Source of the DNA: Paramacrobiotus metropolitanus
Taxonomy: Eukaryota > Tardigrada > Eutardigrada > Parachela > Macrobiotidae
NCBI RefSeq assembly: GCF_019649055.1
Contig: NW_026570273.1
Span: 186,001-250,000 of the forward strand
Direction: 5' to 3'
Length of the DNA stretch: 64,000 nucleotides
The notes beneath the pieces were generated by a model. It had not been told where the DNA came from. It ran no database searches and worked only from the letters and a program-made list of their open reading frames with translations. Both the position numbers and the translations under genes were made by a program. Shown piece after piece: positions 1-12,183 of this stretch (position 1 is the first letter of the stretch; the number at the start of each line of letters is the position of its first letter).

Positions 1-55
1 CGGGTGCGTTCATTTTGCTTACCGAACAGACGCACGCAGGGAAAAGCGCACTTAC

Positions 56-1246
56 CTGGAAAGCATTCTCCCGAGTAACGATAACACCGGCTAAAGTGAA
101 ACCATGCCAGCAAAAATTCCTATGACGAATGCACATCGTTCTCCATTCTTCTCATTTGCACTTGGTTTTCCCCAGGGGTAATGACAAAGCTGCTACTTCA
201 GCGAGTTTATTTCCCTAATATTGAACTTATCACAGTTTTTTTTATAACCACACAGTCAGAATTCAGAAAGTATTTCAAAATGTTATCGAATTATTCGAAC
301 CTGTTCAGTGGAGTACACGCAAGCAGCCGTCAAGAGACTCAAGTACCACACGTACGTCACTAAACGCGATGACTAGCTCTGGATCCGGCTGTTGACCCGG
401 CGGATGCCGGCTAGCTTCGAACGTTTTGCCGATTACTCCCACAAAAGCCGCAAAGCAGCGGACACCGGTAATTAAACGCAAACACTTGTCCAATTCACCA
501 ACCATGCTGGCAAAATTTGACATATAGACATATTTATCCAGCGTTACATACTCGTTTTGGAGCAACTGCTCGTGGAGATGTAGCGCAGTTGTGCGGGCAA
601 TGTTTCCGGTAATCAAGGCGATGAAAACGACAGCGCCGAGAAGAAGATCCCGCCCGAGGAACGTAATATCGCAAACTGTAAAATGGACGCGAAAAGACCA
701 TTCCACGACAATGCTGGGAACCGGAACTCGGGAAAAAATGGTGGTATTCCAGTCTTCGATGTTAGGTTGTAGATTCCAGCTAGTCTGCTTGACAGTAAAC
801 CAATAAGCGTTTTTAAACATAGCGGTCGCGACATAGACCACCATTCCGGCGACACTGCTCCTGATTTCTTTTTGAGTCAGCAGTGAGCCGTACATTCGGT
901 CCAAATTGCCAATCAGTTGCAAAAGGTGATGACTGCGCGACCACATGAAGAAAATGCACAGTAGATTGGCAATACGCTCTGATGCATCCATCATCTTGAT
1001 CAAAATGGCGGTGAACCAATTGGATGACTGCGATAAATTGGTATAATACGTCCATTCGTCGTAGAATACATAAGCATTAACGCAGAGAATAAGCGCTATA
1101 TAAAAGTAAATTACACAGCGCAAGAACGTTGACCATAGCGGACATTTGTTCGACATTATTGGAAAGTATCCGCACATCTGCAGTAACGTCACCCAAGTGG
1201 TAGTGGCCTTCCAGATAAAACCCTGAATAATATGCGGGGCTGCCAT
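56..1246 (-). pseudogene. GR-a: gustatory-receptor-like 7TM gene, broken and cut by window edge
   Basis: Exon 1 runs 1246 to 301 from an ATG at 1246 and encodes six hydrophobic segments of the local GR family (landmarks WVTLLQMCGYFP, LGRDLLLG). The family-conserved end AACVYSTEQ, just before the donor at 300/299, lies in another frame than the rest, so a 1-nt indel sits near 366-372. Exon 2 (214 to 56) is 159 bp, exactly the length of exon 2 in the intact copies, and keeps the FTLAGVIVTRENAFQ block, but has an in-frame TGA after GKTKCK. The last-TM exon would lie beyond the left edge. Closest local paralogue is GR-e. The family is inferred from the TM pattern, the phase-0 introns near the C-terminus and the final-helix motif seen in the paralogues. 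Pseudogene by two independent lesions. Confidence 0.75.
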
Positions 1247-1851
1247 TCTGTCAACGGCTGTCGTGCAGACTGGTCGTTTATCTGAGCCTTTGCTACGCTA
1301 CGCTGGCATCACCTATGATTTAGGAACGTTTTTACGCATCAGCATTAGGCAGAACCTCACAGTCAAAGAAGTGAGACATTATGACGAAACATTTGTCAAG
1401 GTTCCAAAGCGCCCATTTTTCGATTGCTGCCTGTGTTTTCACTTTGCCGCCGTATTTGTTTTGAATTTGCTGGATCTGCATTTTCCTTGCAATCTTTCCG
1501 TATTCTGCGCCCTGACAGGAATGGAAAGCTCTTGCAGCATAGCGGAAGTGAACTTCGTTCACTGCCTTACCAGTGAGGCTGATGTCCCTTGAGGAAATCA
1601 ACTATTTGAATGCGTAAGGGAAAACGTTTTGAAAAATGTTTCTACAGAAACTGTCGTACACACTTGCTAAAGTACTGTAGTATTACATATTCAAGTTTAG
1701 GAGCTCCTGATGGCCCGTCAGCCAAATTCCTCCTTAAAAATTGCGAACTAGAAGTAACGCTAACGCAGGCTAAAAATAAACCATCCAATTCATTCTGCTT
1801 CTCAACAGTTCCCAAAACACAAGCAGCATTACCGCGTTGAATTTCTGTACT

Positions 1852-1886
1852 GTTTAGCTACACTGATATTATCAGTGTAGCTAAAC
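1852..1886. repeat. Perfect 35-bp palindrome
   Basis: Two 17-base arms (1852-1868 and 1870-1886) are exact reverse complements around a single T at 1869. The arm reads GTTTAGCTACACTGATA. No terminator-like T run follows, and no gene end is close by. It may be a footprint or core of a foldback/MITE element, or a cruciform. Confidence 0.9.
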
Positions 1887-2273
1887 TCATCGGAGCGATT
1901 GTCGACGGATACAGTTACTGTTCGCGATGAGCGGCGGAAAACGTCAAGAGGCTCCAAGGGAAACAACTGCCGACTGAGACGCCACCCTCTTGCAAGCGCC
2001 GGTACACACTTCTGAAAAGACGAGGCACCATGACGAAATTCAGAGCTTAATGCAATCAGTAGAGCCTGCAGTCGGTCAAAAGATGCTTTCAGGTAGTAAA
2101 GATTTCAATAAAATATCACTCGCCGTCGCTTAACCCATTCTTACGAACGGTGTTTTGAATTTCTCAACATTTCGACGTACTACGTAGTACCCAAACAGTT
2201 TTTCAAAACATTCCTCTTTACGTGCGACAAACAACTACGAGCACAATTGATTTTCCTAGAAAAAACTCGAATT

Positions 2274-2700
2274 TTAAACCTTATTAGGAGAACGCTTGAT
2301 TTTTTGGAAAAAATTTGAATAATATATGTAGGTTCTGAGGCTTTGAGTTCTTACTGGACTTTCGGTATAGCCAAAGGTCATAACTAACCTGGCATCAAGA
2401 TTCTTGCCACGCTGCCAAACTTCCTTTGTGTTAAAATAACCGCCAAACTCTGTGCGGGAACGAAGCACAGCAAATACCAAAGATAAGCGAAAAATAGGCA
2501 GCGAAACAGCGTTGCCCGGTGCACTAGGCGCTGCCGCCCTAGCCACATCCATCTGGATACGTGTCTTTCTAATGGCCAATAATTCGACTGGGATTCCAAG
2601 ATGTACAGCGCCCTGCAATGCCAGCGGCAAATACCCACCCAGAATGGTAAACAAGGTCAAAAGCCAAAACGCGTCCACACGCAGGTATCCGCAGGTTTTA
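2274..2700 (-). pseudogene. Possible relic of a membrane protein
   Basis: On the minus strand one frame gives a strongly hydrophobic run (FWLLTLFTILGGYLPLAL) and a shifted frame gives a second (LFRCLFFAYLWYLLCFVPA). Their spacing resembles the first two membrane helices of the local GR genes, where a W-rich first helix ends in GGY/CGYFP. No conserved GR block (STEQ, LGRDLLLG) is seen, so this is a weak guess. It could also be chance hydrophobic coding in AT-rich DNA. Confidence 0.18.
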
Positions 2701-3509
2701 CTAGGTGTGCGGCCATAAAACGCTCCGACGCCCTAGTACACCGGCAGCCGGGAGAGCAGTCCGATCAACCATGTCTATCCGGACGTTCATCGTAGAAAGT
2801 AGCAACGCGTAGTAATAACAATTTAGCAGTTTATTTTCTTCCTTTTGGGAAATTCTTTGGCCTTGGAATCCGTAACTGTGACAAAAGTGTTCAACTGTAC
2901 TGTTTAAAATACTGCCACTGTGTACGTTAAACGATGTAAGAAAGTGGAACGAGAGACTTTCTAGTCGGTCCAACGGAAATTACGGATGATTCTGTGCAGT
3001 ACTGTATTTGCTGGAATAACCGGCATCTAATCGCGGCTTCTCGGGTTTCTCTATGTGCGGGTGCGCAAGAGAAGCTGGTTAAATGTAACTGCCAGAATCG
3101 AATAAGAGAGGCAGTCCATTTCTGAGTAGGAGAACCAGCAACGACGTTTAGAGTTTGTGTGCAGAGTAATGCCAAACTCACAGTAGGAGACAAGACGTAT
3201 TTCGCAGCGTGTTTGTTGTCTTATAGATACGTCTTTTCAATGAGGTTCTCCACTGACAGGGATGCAGAAGCAGGGGCTGGCTATATATTCATTGGGAAGC
3301 GTGCTGCAGTTTATGGAAAAAGCGGGACATTGCGATTAAAACATACCGATTAAGGGCGACGGGTGTCACATTTCCAGATGGGATTACTACTATAATGCAT
3401 GTTGATAAAATTACGCGATGAGGATAATTCTGGGTGTGTGTCCTGTGGATGCTATTTGCGATCTGCTATTTGCGTAGTCTGCGATTAGAATGGTTAACGG
3501 CATGATGAC

Positions 3510-4108
3510 GAACTGTTTTTCACAAAACAGAACTCACAGAGTGACAGATTTAAGTACTGGAAAAAAGAAGATTGGACGGCCGTTTATATCTCTGTTCAGC
3601 AACGGGGCTCTGCTTCTTTTACCGTCGCCGGTGTAATCATTACTAGGGAAAGCGCGTTTCGGGTAAAACGCCTGGTGTCCGTAACACCAAGCAAAACATT
3701 ACGGTTTTTCAGCAGATGGCAAATTGCGAGATCCACTGTAGCTCCTTTGCTGGGCCTAAGCCGTGGTTTAAAGCGCTGATTCAAGTCCAAATTAACACAC
3801 CTAAATTGTAGAAATGTTAAATAAAATGTAATAGAAGTTCAGTTAATATTAATTAAAGAAATTCGTCCTATATATCGTACTGCTGCATTGAATGTAAATG
3901 GAATTTTATTAAAGCTTATTTTATGGCGTTAGCATACATAGAATAAGCTCTGCTGTTTTTTTGTGTTCTCTTTTTAAAGAATCTCTATGTCGCTCACTAA
4001 TATTTCTAGACTGGTGCTGCTTTGATAAGCGCGCTGCTTGTATTTGCTGAATTGGCCAACGACAGTAAATGCCCAGACTGGGGGTCCAAGTGCTTCAACT
4101 GCAGCCAG
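3510..4108 (+). pseudogene. GR-b: headless gustatory-receptor-like relic (exons 2 and 3 only)
   Basis: Exon 2 (about 3510 to 3662) carries KYWKKEDWTAVY and then SFTVAGVIITRESAF before a GTAAAA donor, matching exon 2 of GR-a, -c, -d, -e and -f. Exon 3 begins after a TTTCTAG acceptor at 4010 and encodes the last helix (ALISALLVFAELA), ending in the family's sequon-Q signature NCSQ at 4108. Reading on through GTATGT reaches a stop at 4151-4153. The 5' end of exon 2 is eroded, and no exon 1 with the YSTEQ end was found upstream. It is a truncated duplicate or an old gene that lost its first exon. Confidence 0.7.
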
Positions 4109-5434
4109 GTATGTGTGTCTAACAGATTTTTTTGTTACAGTTATCGGTTTTGATCGTCTGATCAAACCAATATCCAACAACAACTGTAAGATGTTTACAT
4201 TTTACTTCTTATACATTTCATTTATTTGGATTCCTTTACGTCGCACGTGCAAGATGCAGTTATGAATTGCATTACCGTTGTCGGTTATTAAAAATGTATC
4301 ACATTGCCATAATAGGACACATAATTTGCTGGCATACATCTATGACTTTGCAGACGCTTTAGAAATGGACGCGAAAGTTCAAGGTAATCCCGACGGCGGC
4401 AACTGCAACGATACTTCCTTATTCCTTTTTTTTCACATGAATAATGACCTGCCACAACAAAATCGTGCTTAGGTTGCGAGCGTACTGACTACTTTTTGCA
4501 TAAAATGTGCTGAAATGACCCGATTTGGTGCGGTACATTTTTCACACAACAAATTTTTCGATCTTGGTTTGCTGTGGAACAATATTTTTTATAACATTGC
4601 ACTCATCCTACGATGATACTCATTGCACTCATCCCTAGCCTGTACGAGCAAACCGCTCTTCAAAATTGATAAACAGCTATGACATTTTCCTACTACAGTA
4701 GGCCACTGCAGTGCAAAGAATTCGCAACCGATTTGCATGAGTTCCTGAAACTGAGACAAATGGAGATCTGCGACGTAGGTATTGTACGCGTGAGGCAGAA
4801 AGCGACATGCTTATTTCCGGTGGTATGCCAGCACGAGGCGAAAAAAGGCGTTGCATTGACTACGTACTTATGCTAAGGTGATGCACCTTCTAACGTTCTA
4901 AAAATCTTTCGGTTAAAGTCCGCATACCACCTTTCACCGTTTTTGGCTCCTGGTACCACCTTTTGTACACCACTTTTGACTCCGCGTACCGCCAAATATT
5001 TTTTTTCAATTGCAGTTAGTAATTATATTATTATAAACTTCCGGCTCCTTCATTCTGCCAAACTGATCCTTCGAGGAAAACCCAAAATGTAATTGATCAA
5101 GTTAGTTAAGCGAAGCTAATTAAGCCCTTTTCGGGAGCGAAAAATTAAATGTAGGTGTGACCAGCTGGAAACATGTCGGTTAATTACGTGTAATACCACA
5201 AATTCGATTTTCGAACAATATCATCATGACATCATCATGCAACACTTTTCGTTGATTATGTCGCAGCGCAATTAAGTTAACTAAAGCACAAGACTCGCTC
5301 CACTGCTATAACCTTGCATGCTTGCCAAGAAAAATAATATCAATAAAAAAAATTGTAACGTGCGTATGCGTTATCTTTACAACCCAAGTTAAGCTGTTAT
5401 AAAATAATTTCCATGATAACATCAAATGACCGTC
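4109..5434. other. Intergenic stretch, nothing recognised
   Basis: AT-rich DNA. An open frame at 4679-4876 (+, starts MTFSYYSRPLQC) has no recognised domain. Around 4890-5000 there is a low-complexity CACCTTT/ACCACC-rich stretch, like one near 17.2-17.35 kb. I see no splice-supported gene. Confidence 0.5.
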
Positions 5435-8400
5435 TCAAAAAAACCTTGCTGATGGTGATGGCATCCGCTGTCCTTTCCGAGCTTTCATCTGCTTGTTCTG
5501 TAGTACATGCAGCTCCGTGCTCTGACCTTCCACCATTGAACTACTCAGGGCGCTCAACGTCAGTATGGTCAGCGTCGACACGTCTAGGGCGACCTCTGGA
5601 TATAACCTCCAGCTGAACTGGTTTCTTAGTTGAGCCGCAGGAATTCGTGGATCGGACCGCTGCAGGTCGTCTAAGATCTGGAAAAATAAATCTGAGTTTC
5701 TAAAGCTGAAATACTACCGTATGGCTATGGACAGAACCCTGTACGAAAAAACCTTTCAAAGCACTTTAAAATGCTTCAGTGCCATGTTGATGCCCCAAAG
5801 TGCACAAACGTAACAGTTCAATGAGCTAGGTGGCAGGCGTCTATATAATTTTTCAAGAATACCTTTTTGATATGCTTTTTGGTTATATAGGAAGCCTCAC
5901 GTATCCACCAATCAAGAACATCAGAGTCGGCTGCCGAAGCCGCTAGACTTGCTTCCACCATGCTCCACAAATCACACAGCAGACTGTATTCACTGGATGA
6001 TTTCAAATCAAGCTTGCCAGAAAATCGTTTTCCATCTAGATTATATGGGTACGATGCCGAAAAAGCGCAGTTTCTCCACAATAGATGGTCGATCGCAACC
6101 GCAGCATCAACGCAAGGGGAGATGATATTCGCAATTTCCTTGCCAAATGTCGTTACCGTGTCCCAAACGAATTTTTCGATAACCACCACCAGCTTCTTTC
6201 CTGGCTCTAGGGGCAAGGTTTTTTTTAAAGCGCCAATCCATCGCAAACAGTCTTGTAAACTGTTGTGAGTGGCATTCAATATGATGATGCGTTCCGTTGT
6301 CACCGTCATGCATTTGACCAAACACTGACCGGCCAATAGCGCTGCTTTATTTGTTGCTACCTTCGTGCCACTGGCACCAAATGACAGCCGAACTTCTTTG
6401 GAGGGCTCTTGCTGATTTATTAAAGTATTCCACACACGGCACACACGACGGTATTGCATGCGGGGAACGGTGTCAAAAAACTGGAAAACTTGTTCAAGGA
6501 TGCCAAATGACAGCAGCTGAAAATCGGCTGAATTTTGTTTTATCGCGAGACTTCGGAAGGTTTCGTCCATAACCTCTGTCAGCGGCAGCCAATGCGTGCC
6601 AGAAAACGTCAGCCCATCGGAAAGCCGCTTTTTCAGTATTTCCCTAGCACTTGCCAAACTCCGAGCCTACAATGAAAGCTTAAAAAGTACTTTGAGGGGA
6701 CAGTTAGATGCGTTATTTTCGACTCATCTTGTACAAACAACTGAAACAAGTGATCCTCCATGTACCCGGGAGACTGATTTAACTTCAAAAATTCAAGAAA
6801 TATTCGATTTTCCGCTGAATCTTCTCTAAATAAAGTGAATTATTTTGTGAATTTGTTTCCTTTAGACATCATCTTAATGAACAAAGAGCTTCGTGAGCAG
6901 TCAGCGAAAAAATTTCCGTCGCGGACTCGTGTGCTGAACTTTACAGAATAAAGGCGTAAGTTTTAGCAAAGAATAACTTTTTGCTTCCAGCAAAAAAAAC
7001 CTAAAGAAAGGGTTTTAGGCGCGTACGTTTGCTGCTCGTTTGTAGTGAGTACTGAGTACACTACTGTACAGTATAATGTATGCATTCGGGCTATCTATAA
7101 GGTTTACTATAATTTTAAACAAACACTTCAAAACAGGTGAAAGATAAATTTAGGGATGTGGCCCGGTACATGGTACCGAATTCGTGTACGAAATCTATCA
7201 CCTTTGCGCACTCTGAAACCCTTTTTTCTCTTATTTTATAACATACTATAGCCCAACGATTTGTGTACACAGGCGTGAAATTTGTTTTTTCGCGCGCAAC
7301 ATCCGGTTGCGCAGTTGTAATGGTCACAAAATTCCACAATGTTTAAAAGCATTTAGTTTGAAAGTGCAAAGTTTGAAAGAGATCAGTCCAAAATGATACT
7401 GTTAGTAGACCTGAATGCATTTAAACTTTGTGGAATTTTGTCACCCTTACAACTTCGCAACCGGATGTTGCGAGCGAAAACAGACTTCACGCCTATTTAC
7501 ACAAATCATTCGGCTACAGAATGTCGTAAAATAAGAGAAAAAAGGGTTTGAGAGCGTGCGAAAGAGATAGACTTCGCGCATGTACGCGAATTTGACACCA
7601 TGCACCGGGCCACTTCCGTTAAACAAGCCAACGAAGACCAGCAACAATAGTTTATTTTCCGTTGAGTACATGCGTCGTGCGTACATGTGGCCATGTGCTA
7701 TACCATAGTAATACAAAAAACAACTAAACGATCTACTGCAAGCGACGGGTCTACTTCCGGTCAACGTAACAATTGTGTGGCAACTGACAAGCAATCGATC
7801 AGCGACTTGCTTTATGGCTCGTAGTTCTTTAGGTTGTTATTACACACACGGTTCAGAACGACTAAGCTACAGCTTAAAAGAAACAGAAAGAATTCTAATA
7901 ATAACTTTTCTGATGCCATTTATATTTTGTGTGTAACTGGAGTCGATGAAATCAAATGTTTGAGAAAAGTTGCAGTGTATGCACGTGCAGTTTGCGCACA
8001 AGGATCATGAGGTCTGGCCGACCGTTGCGTAGACCTTTTTATGAAACTCGATTTGTTTTGGAAGCTTTCTAAAAATCTCTTTTCGCATTTATTATTCATA
8101 ATTAAAATTTTTCAAAGAGTATTCGTGGTAGAAGGTTAGTGTATAATGCCCTATTGACATCTCCTCGGAATTTGTCGTATGTCCAGCTTACCAGGAAATC
8201 AGGAATAGCACTAACGACGTCAGCGGTGTGTACATAGAACAACGTCTCGTCGAGCACACGGACAGGCACAATGTTTGTTAGAAATTATATTACCAATATA
8301 ATATACACTCATAATGTGTCATCTACTTGTGCATTGTCTTACTAGCTGATCTATGAGTGTACGGTGCACCCAGGTCACCAATCCCCTTGTTTATCAGATG

Positions 8401-9145
8401 TTTAGGTGCAGTAACTTACTAATATCGTGAATGTACCTAGTGCTATATAAGAAACCTGCTTGTATAACGTTGATGAACAGAACATAACAGAACAACACCA
8501 GTGTGTGCGACGCTTCCGGTTTCTGTTCCCGTGACTATAATAATTTCCTAATATAAATTCTAACAATGTTACGATCTAGAAGTTTCTCCTGCCAACAATT
8601 CCACAATGCAGCCATAGCAGGATTATCGTGCACAGGCGCGCGATGTCCCAACATCGAACAACGCCCAGCAGAAAATTTCCCGAGTTGAACGCGGTGCCTC
8701 TCCAAATCGCTGGATGAATTAAGGTACGGTGCGCAGCAAATATGCCGGAATAACCTCATGAAAGGTGGTTGGCCCATCCTGCACCTCAACAGCGACATAA
8801 CGATCGTGGAACAACCAGGGAACTGGCAAGTTTACGGAGTGCCACCTCCACGGTTCATCAGACGACGTGCGCCCCCACCACTTGGTACTGGAAAGCACGT
8901 GTATCTAGCTTCCTGCCAGCTTTGTAGTCCTTAAATAATCCTCCGGTTAACTTGAGGCAATGGAAGACCTTCCAGTCCGTCCCATACTCCACAAACTTCC
9001 AGTGGCGTTCCCGGCCACCGAAGTCGATAATCAGCCCGTTGTGCTTGACGTCAATGACGTTTCCGTGCTGGAATGTGCCATCAGAGGACTGTACGTCCAC
9101 GCTGTTCAATTCATACACCCCGGATGTTTTAAATATAAAGCGCAT
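5435..9145 (-). pseudogene. XFB1: X-domain/F-box gene with broken first exon
   Basis: Three exons are recognisable on the minus strand. Exon 1 starts at ATG 9145 with the family N-terminal domain (MRFIFKTSG, then a VDV...GTFQHGNVIDV block, then VFHC). Downstream homology (DEPWRWHSVNLPVPWLF) lies in another frame from about 8890, is stopped by TAA, and resumes in a third frame up to about 8535, so exon 1 is decayed. Exon 2 (6666 to 5863, 804 bp) is fully open and holds an F-box-like segment (ILEQVFQFFD, RRVCRVWN) plus the family's central domain (ERIIILNA, CLRWIGAL, KLVVVIEKFVWD). Exon 3 (5677 to 5435, after a TTTTCCAG acceptor) matches the last exon of XFB4 (ILDDL...SDPR...LTILTLSAL) with a longer tail. 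F-box proteins recruit targets to SCF ubiquitin ligases. That role is inferred from the domain only. Confidence 0.65.
7153..7616. repeat. Diverged inverted repeat in XFB1 intron 1
   Basis: Arms at about 7153-7355 and 7420-7616 are reverse complements at roughly 80 percent by eye. Matching blocks include ACAAAATTCCACAA, CAACATCCGGTTGCG and CCCTTTTTTCTCTTATTTTA. A shorter related sequence containing CAACATCCGGTTGAGCAG lies at about 47060-47240, inside intron 1 of XFB3. Either a MITE-like element or intron sequence copied along with the gene. Confidence 0.7.
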
Positions 9146-11639
9146 TTTGAACCGTCCAGAAAAAAAGTAAAATAACAAAATTAATAATTACTAATGACTT
9201 TTAGCTTAATGATTTCCAGTATCAAGCAAATTTCATTGAATAGAGCAACAAGATTCACTTATTCGCTACTCATAATTTCTGCATATAAAATGCATATAAA
9301 TGCATGCAAATGCATATAAAATGGTGTTAGCAGAATATTTTATGAGCAAAGAATAGACTGCCGACCGCAGATGATAGAACGCAGGATGTTTATATGGGTA
9401 ACACAATTCCACATAGGCGATGCAGGCGTGCAGTTACAATATTCGGGGTTATAAGAAGCAAACGATGCATTAAAGTGAGCTCATACGAAGGAAAACAGAA
9501 CAAAGGTGGATAGTACAGTGTGTTATTCTTTTTCCATTTTTCTTCGAATGAAGCACCACCGGGACGTGCCGGGTGATGGAAGCCCACAATACCAGCCTGG
9601 CCCTCTGTAACGTCTTCACCTGAACAGGCTGTGGAATAGAAACAATCAAATCCTAAATGGAAGTAGGGGAGCCGGGGCACAGAATCACAGCTTTTCCTGG
9701 TGTGTTCTATCGTAGTCAAGCTGAACAGACAGAGCTATTTTTTCTCTCTGTTCTCTATCGCTCTGTCTGTTCAGCTTGACTACGGTTCTATCGACTTCTA
9801 AAGAATTCTCCCGGTCTCATTCTTCTTTTGTTCTTCTTGCTCTGTAGTCGCTTCACATGTACCAGCTTATTTTAACACGCTGAACGGACAGACCGATATT
9901 TATAACCGGTCTGGACAGAGAATGGCAAATTTTTGCCGTTACGATGTAAGAGCAGCAGCGGCCAGGCTCCCGTCGAGACTAGACGGAGGAAGGGTTACGG
10001 CAGGCTTGACGTATTACAGTTGTCGCATTTACAATTAGACTGGCACTGCTATTGCGCTCGTAAATTGACATTTTCTTGATTTGCCTTCCATCATAACATT
10101 AATCAGAAACATAACCCAACCGCCAAATAAAAATTAGGCTGTGGAATAGACAACATCGAAGTCGGCACGATAGCAATAATTAACTGCAGTTGCCAACAGG
10201 GGCAGAATCAGGACGAGGACACAGTGGTCGTTTAGCCGCATCCGGTCGTTTCAAAATAAAAATTTACGAATATCTGAATGCAAATTTCAAAACGGCCGTT
10301 TATCATGTCATAATAGTTGTTATGCCATAAATAATCACTAAGGAAGTTCAATTATAAAGTACTTCAAAATATCCGCAAATAAGATCTAAACAACAAATAC
10401 CAATAAATAAAAATCACGAGGAAACCTTTATTGCAAGCTACGCAGCAGTTATCAAAAAGCGTAGGAAGATCTTGTGAAACATCTCGCTACCAAAACGGCT
10501 ACGGACCACGGCCATGCTTGAAAAATTATTAGCGAGTAATCATGCAGCAAGCTCGATGAAATTCCTCCTAAACAGCAACTTGTTCGAGTCGTTAAAGAAC
10601 CCGGTGAATTTTTCGTCATCTTAGGTAACTGAAAAACCAGTGTTGCAAATTTTTGAACATTAGCTGACAATCGGGTCAGCTGCTTGTGTGTGTGTGCAGA
10701 CTATGTATGCGAAATGGCTGTCAGCTGTCCACGTCCCACACATCAGTTAACTCAAATAAACCATCCACCATCCATTACAGGCCATACACAAGAGCGTCAA
10801 CTTCCGGCAACCGGAAGCCTCGCTTGTATACTGTATATGCATCCGTATACGTAGAAAATAGACATGCTACTGTATACATCTACATACATGCATCGTGCAT
10901 GTATGATGTACATATAATACATGCTGAACATATACTATTATCTTGCTGCTATATGCCAAAGATACACATGCTATACATAGAAAAACCAGCCCAAACATCA
11001 TAAAAATGTTCAGTATGGAGCACAAGCCATTTTTGAAACAACAAGCCGAACCAAGTAACCGTATAGCCCTGCTCTATTTTGCAGATTTTTGTGATTTTTC
11101 TGAAATTTCCCAGATTGTATATTTTTAATAACAGCGCTATTTTAAGTGATATGAACTATTTAATTAAACAAATTTATATTTTAAGTGATGTGAACTCCGG
11201 AGAAGAGGAAAAAAGCCTGGGGGAGGTTAAACGCGTATATTCATGGGACATAACGATGTTGATTAGCCGGTACAAAATCAGAATGAAGGACACCCAGGCT
11301 TCAGCGTTGCCGACGCACACCGCGAAGGTTAACTTCGGTGCACGGCAGGATGTCAGTAGGGTGGACGGCCGTAAAATCGAAGACGGGAACGATGCCGGAG
11401 AGAATAATGTGCAAACACTGATGATGGAGAATGGTTTTACCCGAAATGTAGTGCTGGGCGACTGAGGATCGATCGCCCAAATGACGATTAAAGACAGGCA
11501 ACAGTCCAGGCAGCACAGTGATGAATAGGTAATCTGCAGAGAATCATTTCTTGGAAAATTCAACAGAAAAATTTGCAGAAGTATTTTTCGGGTGTTCTTT
11601 CTTGGTTTCTTGGCTTACTTTAGATTCTTAACTTGATAT
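9146..11639. other. Intergenic stretch between XFB1 and the XFB relic
   Basis: No supported gene. It contains the 24-bp-arm hairpin at 9711-9784, a related GCTGAACGGACAGAC half-site near 9880-9895, and AT/TA-dinucleotide-rich sequence at 10840-10990. At 11174-11563 (-) an open frame encodes hydrophobic runs (LCCLDCCLSLIVIWAI and AWVSFILILYRLINIVM) that could be a 7TM fragment. I could not assign it. Confidence 0.4.
9711..9784. repeat. Perfect 24-bp-arm inverted repeat
   Basis: 9711-9734 (CGTAGTCAAGCTGAACAGACAGAG, shown only as its landmark GCTGAACAGACAGAG) and 9761-9784 are exact reverse complements around a 26-nt pyrimidine-rich spacer. Partial similarity goes on outside the arms (TTCTATCG on both sides). 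The core recurs near 9880-9920. Probably the terminal inverted repeat of a tiny MITE or a nested insertion. Confidence 0.85.
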
Positions 11640-11724
11640 TCCCATGCTGAATCTGCCCATCGCGTCCCACAACATCCACCGCATTCGTGTCTTACACGGC
11701 GGGCGTTTTAAAAAGGTAACGCAT
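11640..11724 (-). pseudogene. XFB relic: N-terminal X-domain fragment
   Basis: Reading the minus strand from the ATG at 11724 gives MRYLFKTPAV, an in-frame stop, then DTNAVDVVGRDGQIQHG. This aligns with the start of exon 1 in XFB1-4 (MR-F/L-K-S-G, NAVDV, DG-LQHG). It ends after about 30 codons. No further exon-1 homology is seen below it. It lies between XFB2 and XFB1 in the same orientation, as expected of a degraded extra copy in a tandem array. Confidence 0.7.
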
Positions 11725-12149
11725 CGTGTGGATCCCTGAAACTGTCTGTTTCACAACCAGTAAACTATTCCAAAGAACTATCGATCTCCCGTGACCAAAA
11801 ATAAACGATAAAATATTATGACAAATACATAGTAGAATAATAACAACACCAGAGGGAGTAAATTGTGAACGTTAACTCAAAGGCATAAAGGCTGCCATAT
11901 TTTGCACAAAAGCGGCATTACGCCGGAAGAAATACGAGAGTTTCCTGTATATGATTTGCGTCTGGCGCGGTTTATTCTAATTTAAAAAAGAAACGCATTT
12001 AGGAATTTATGAGTTATCACATTATATTGCTGAGCGAACTCATAACATTCTTGGAAAGGACGGTAATAATACGTATATGTATTGCCCGCAAAGAGTAAAA
12101 TACAACGAGCTTGTACACTACGAATTAGGCCATTTTTCTGTAGTGAAAT

Positions 12150-12183
12150 CGGAAAAAGGTAAAATTCGGAAAAAGGTAAAATT
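12150..12183. repeat. 17-bp direct repeat, two copies
   Basis: The unit CGGAAAAAGGTAAAATT occurs twice back to back. No function inferred. Confidence 0.85.

Larger units (their letters stand above)
1247..3503. other. Intergenic stretch, no firm gene
   Basis: No reading frame here could be tied to a known family. Short open frames at 1263-1592 (+) and 1332-1601 (-) overlap each other and have no support. The stretch holds the perfect palindrome at 1852-1886 and a possible membrane-protein relic at 2274-2700. Exon 1 of the headless GR-b relic would be expected in this interval, but I could not find it. Confidence 0.5.
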
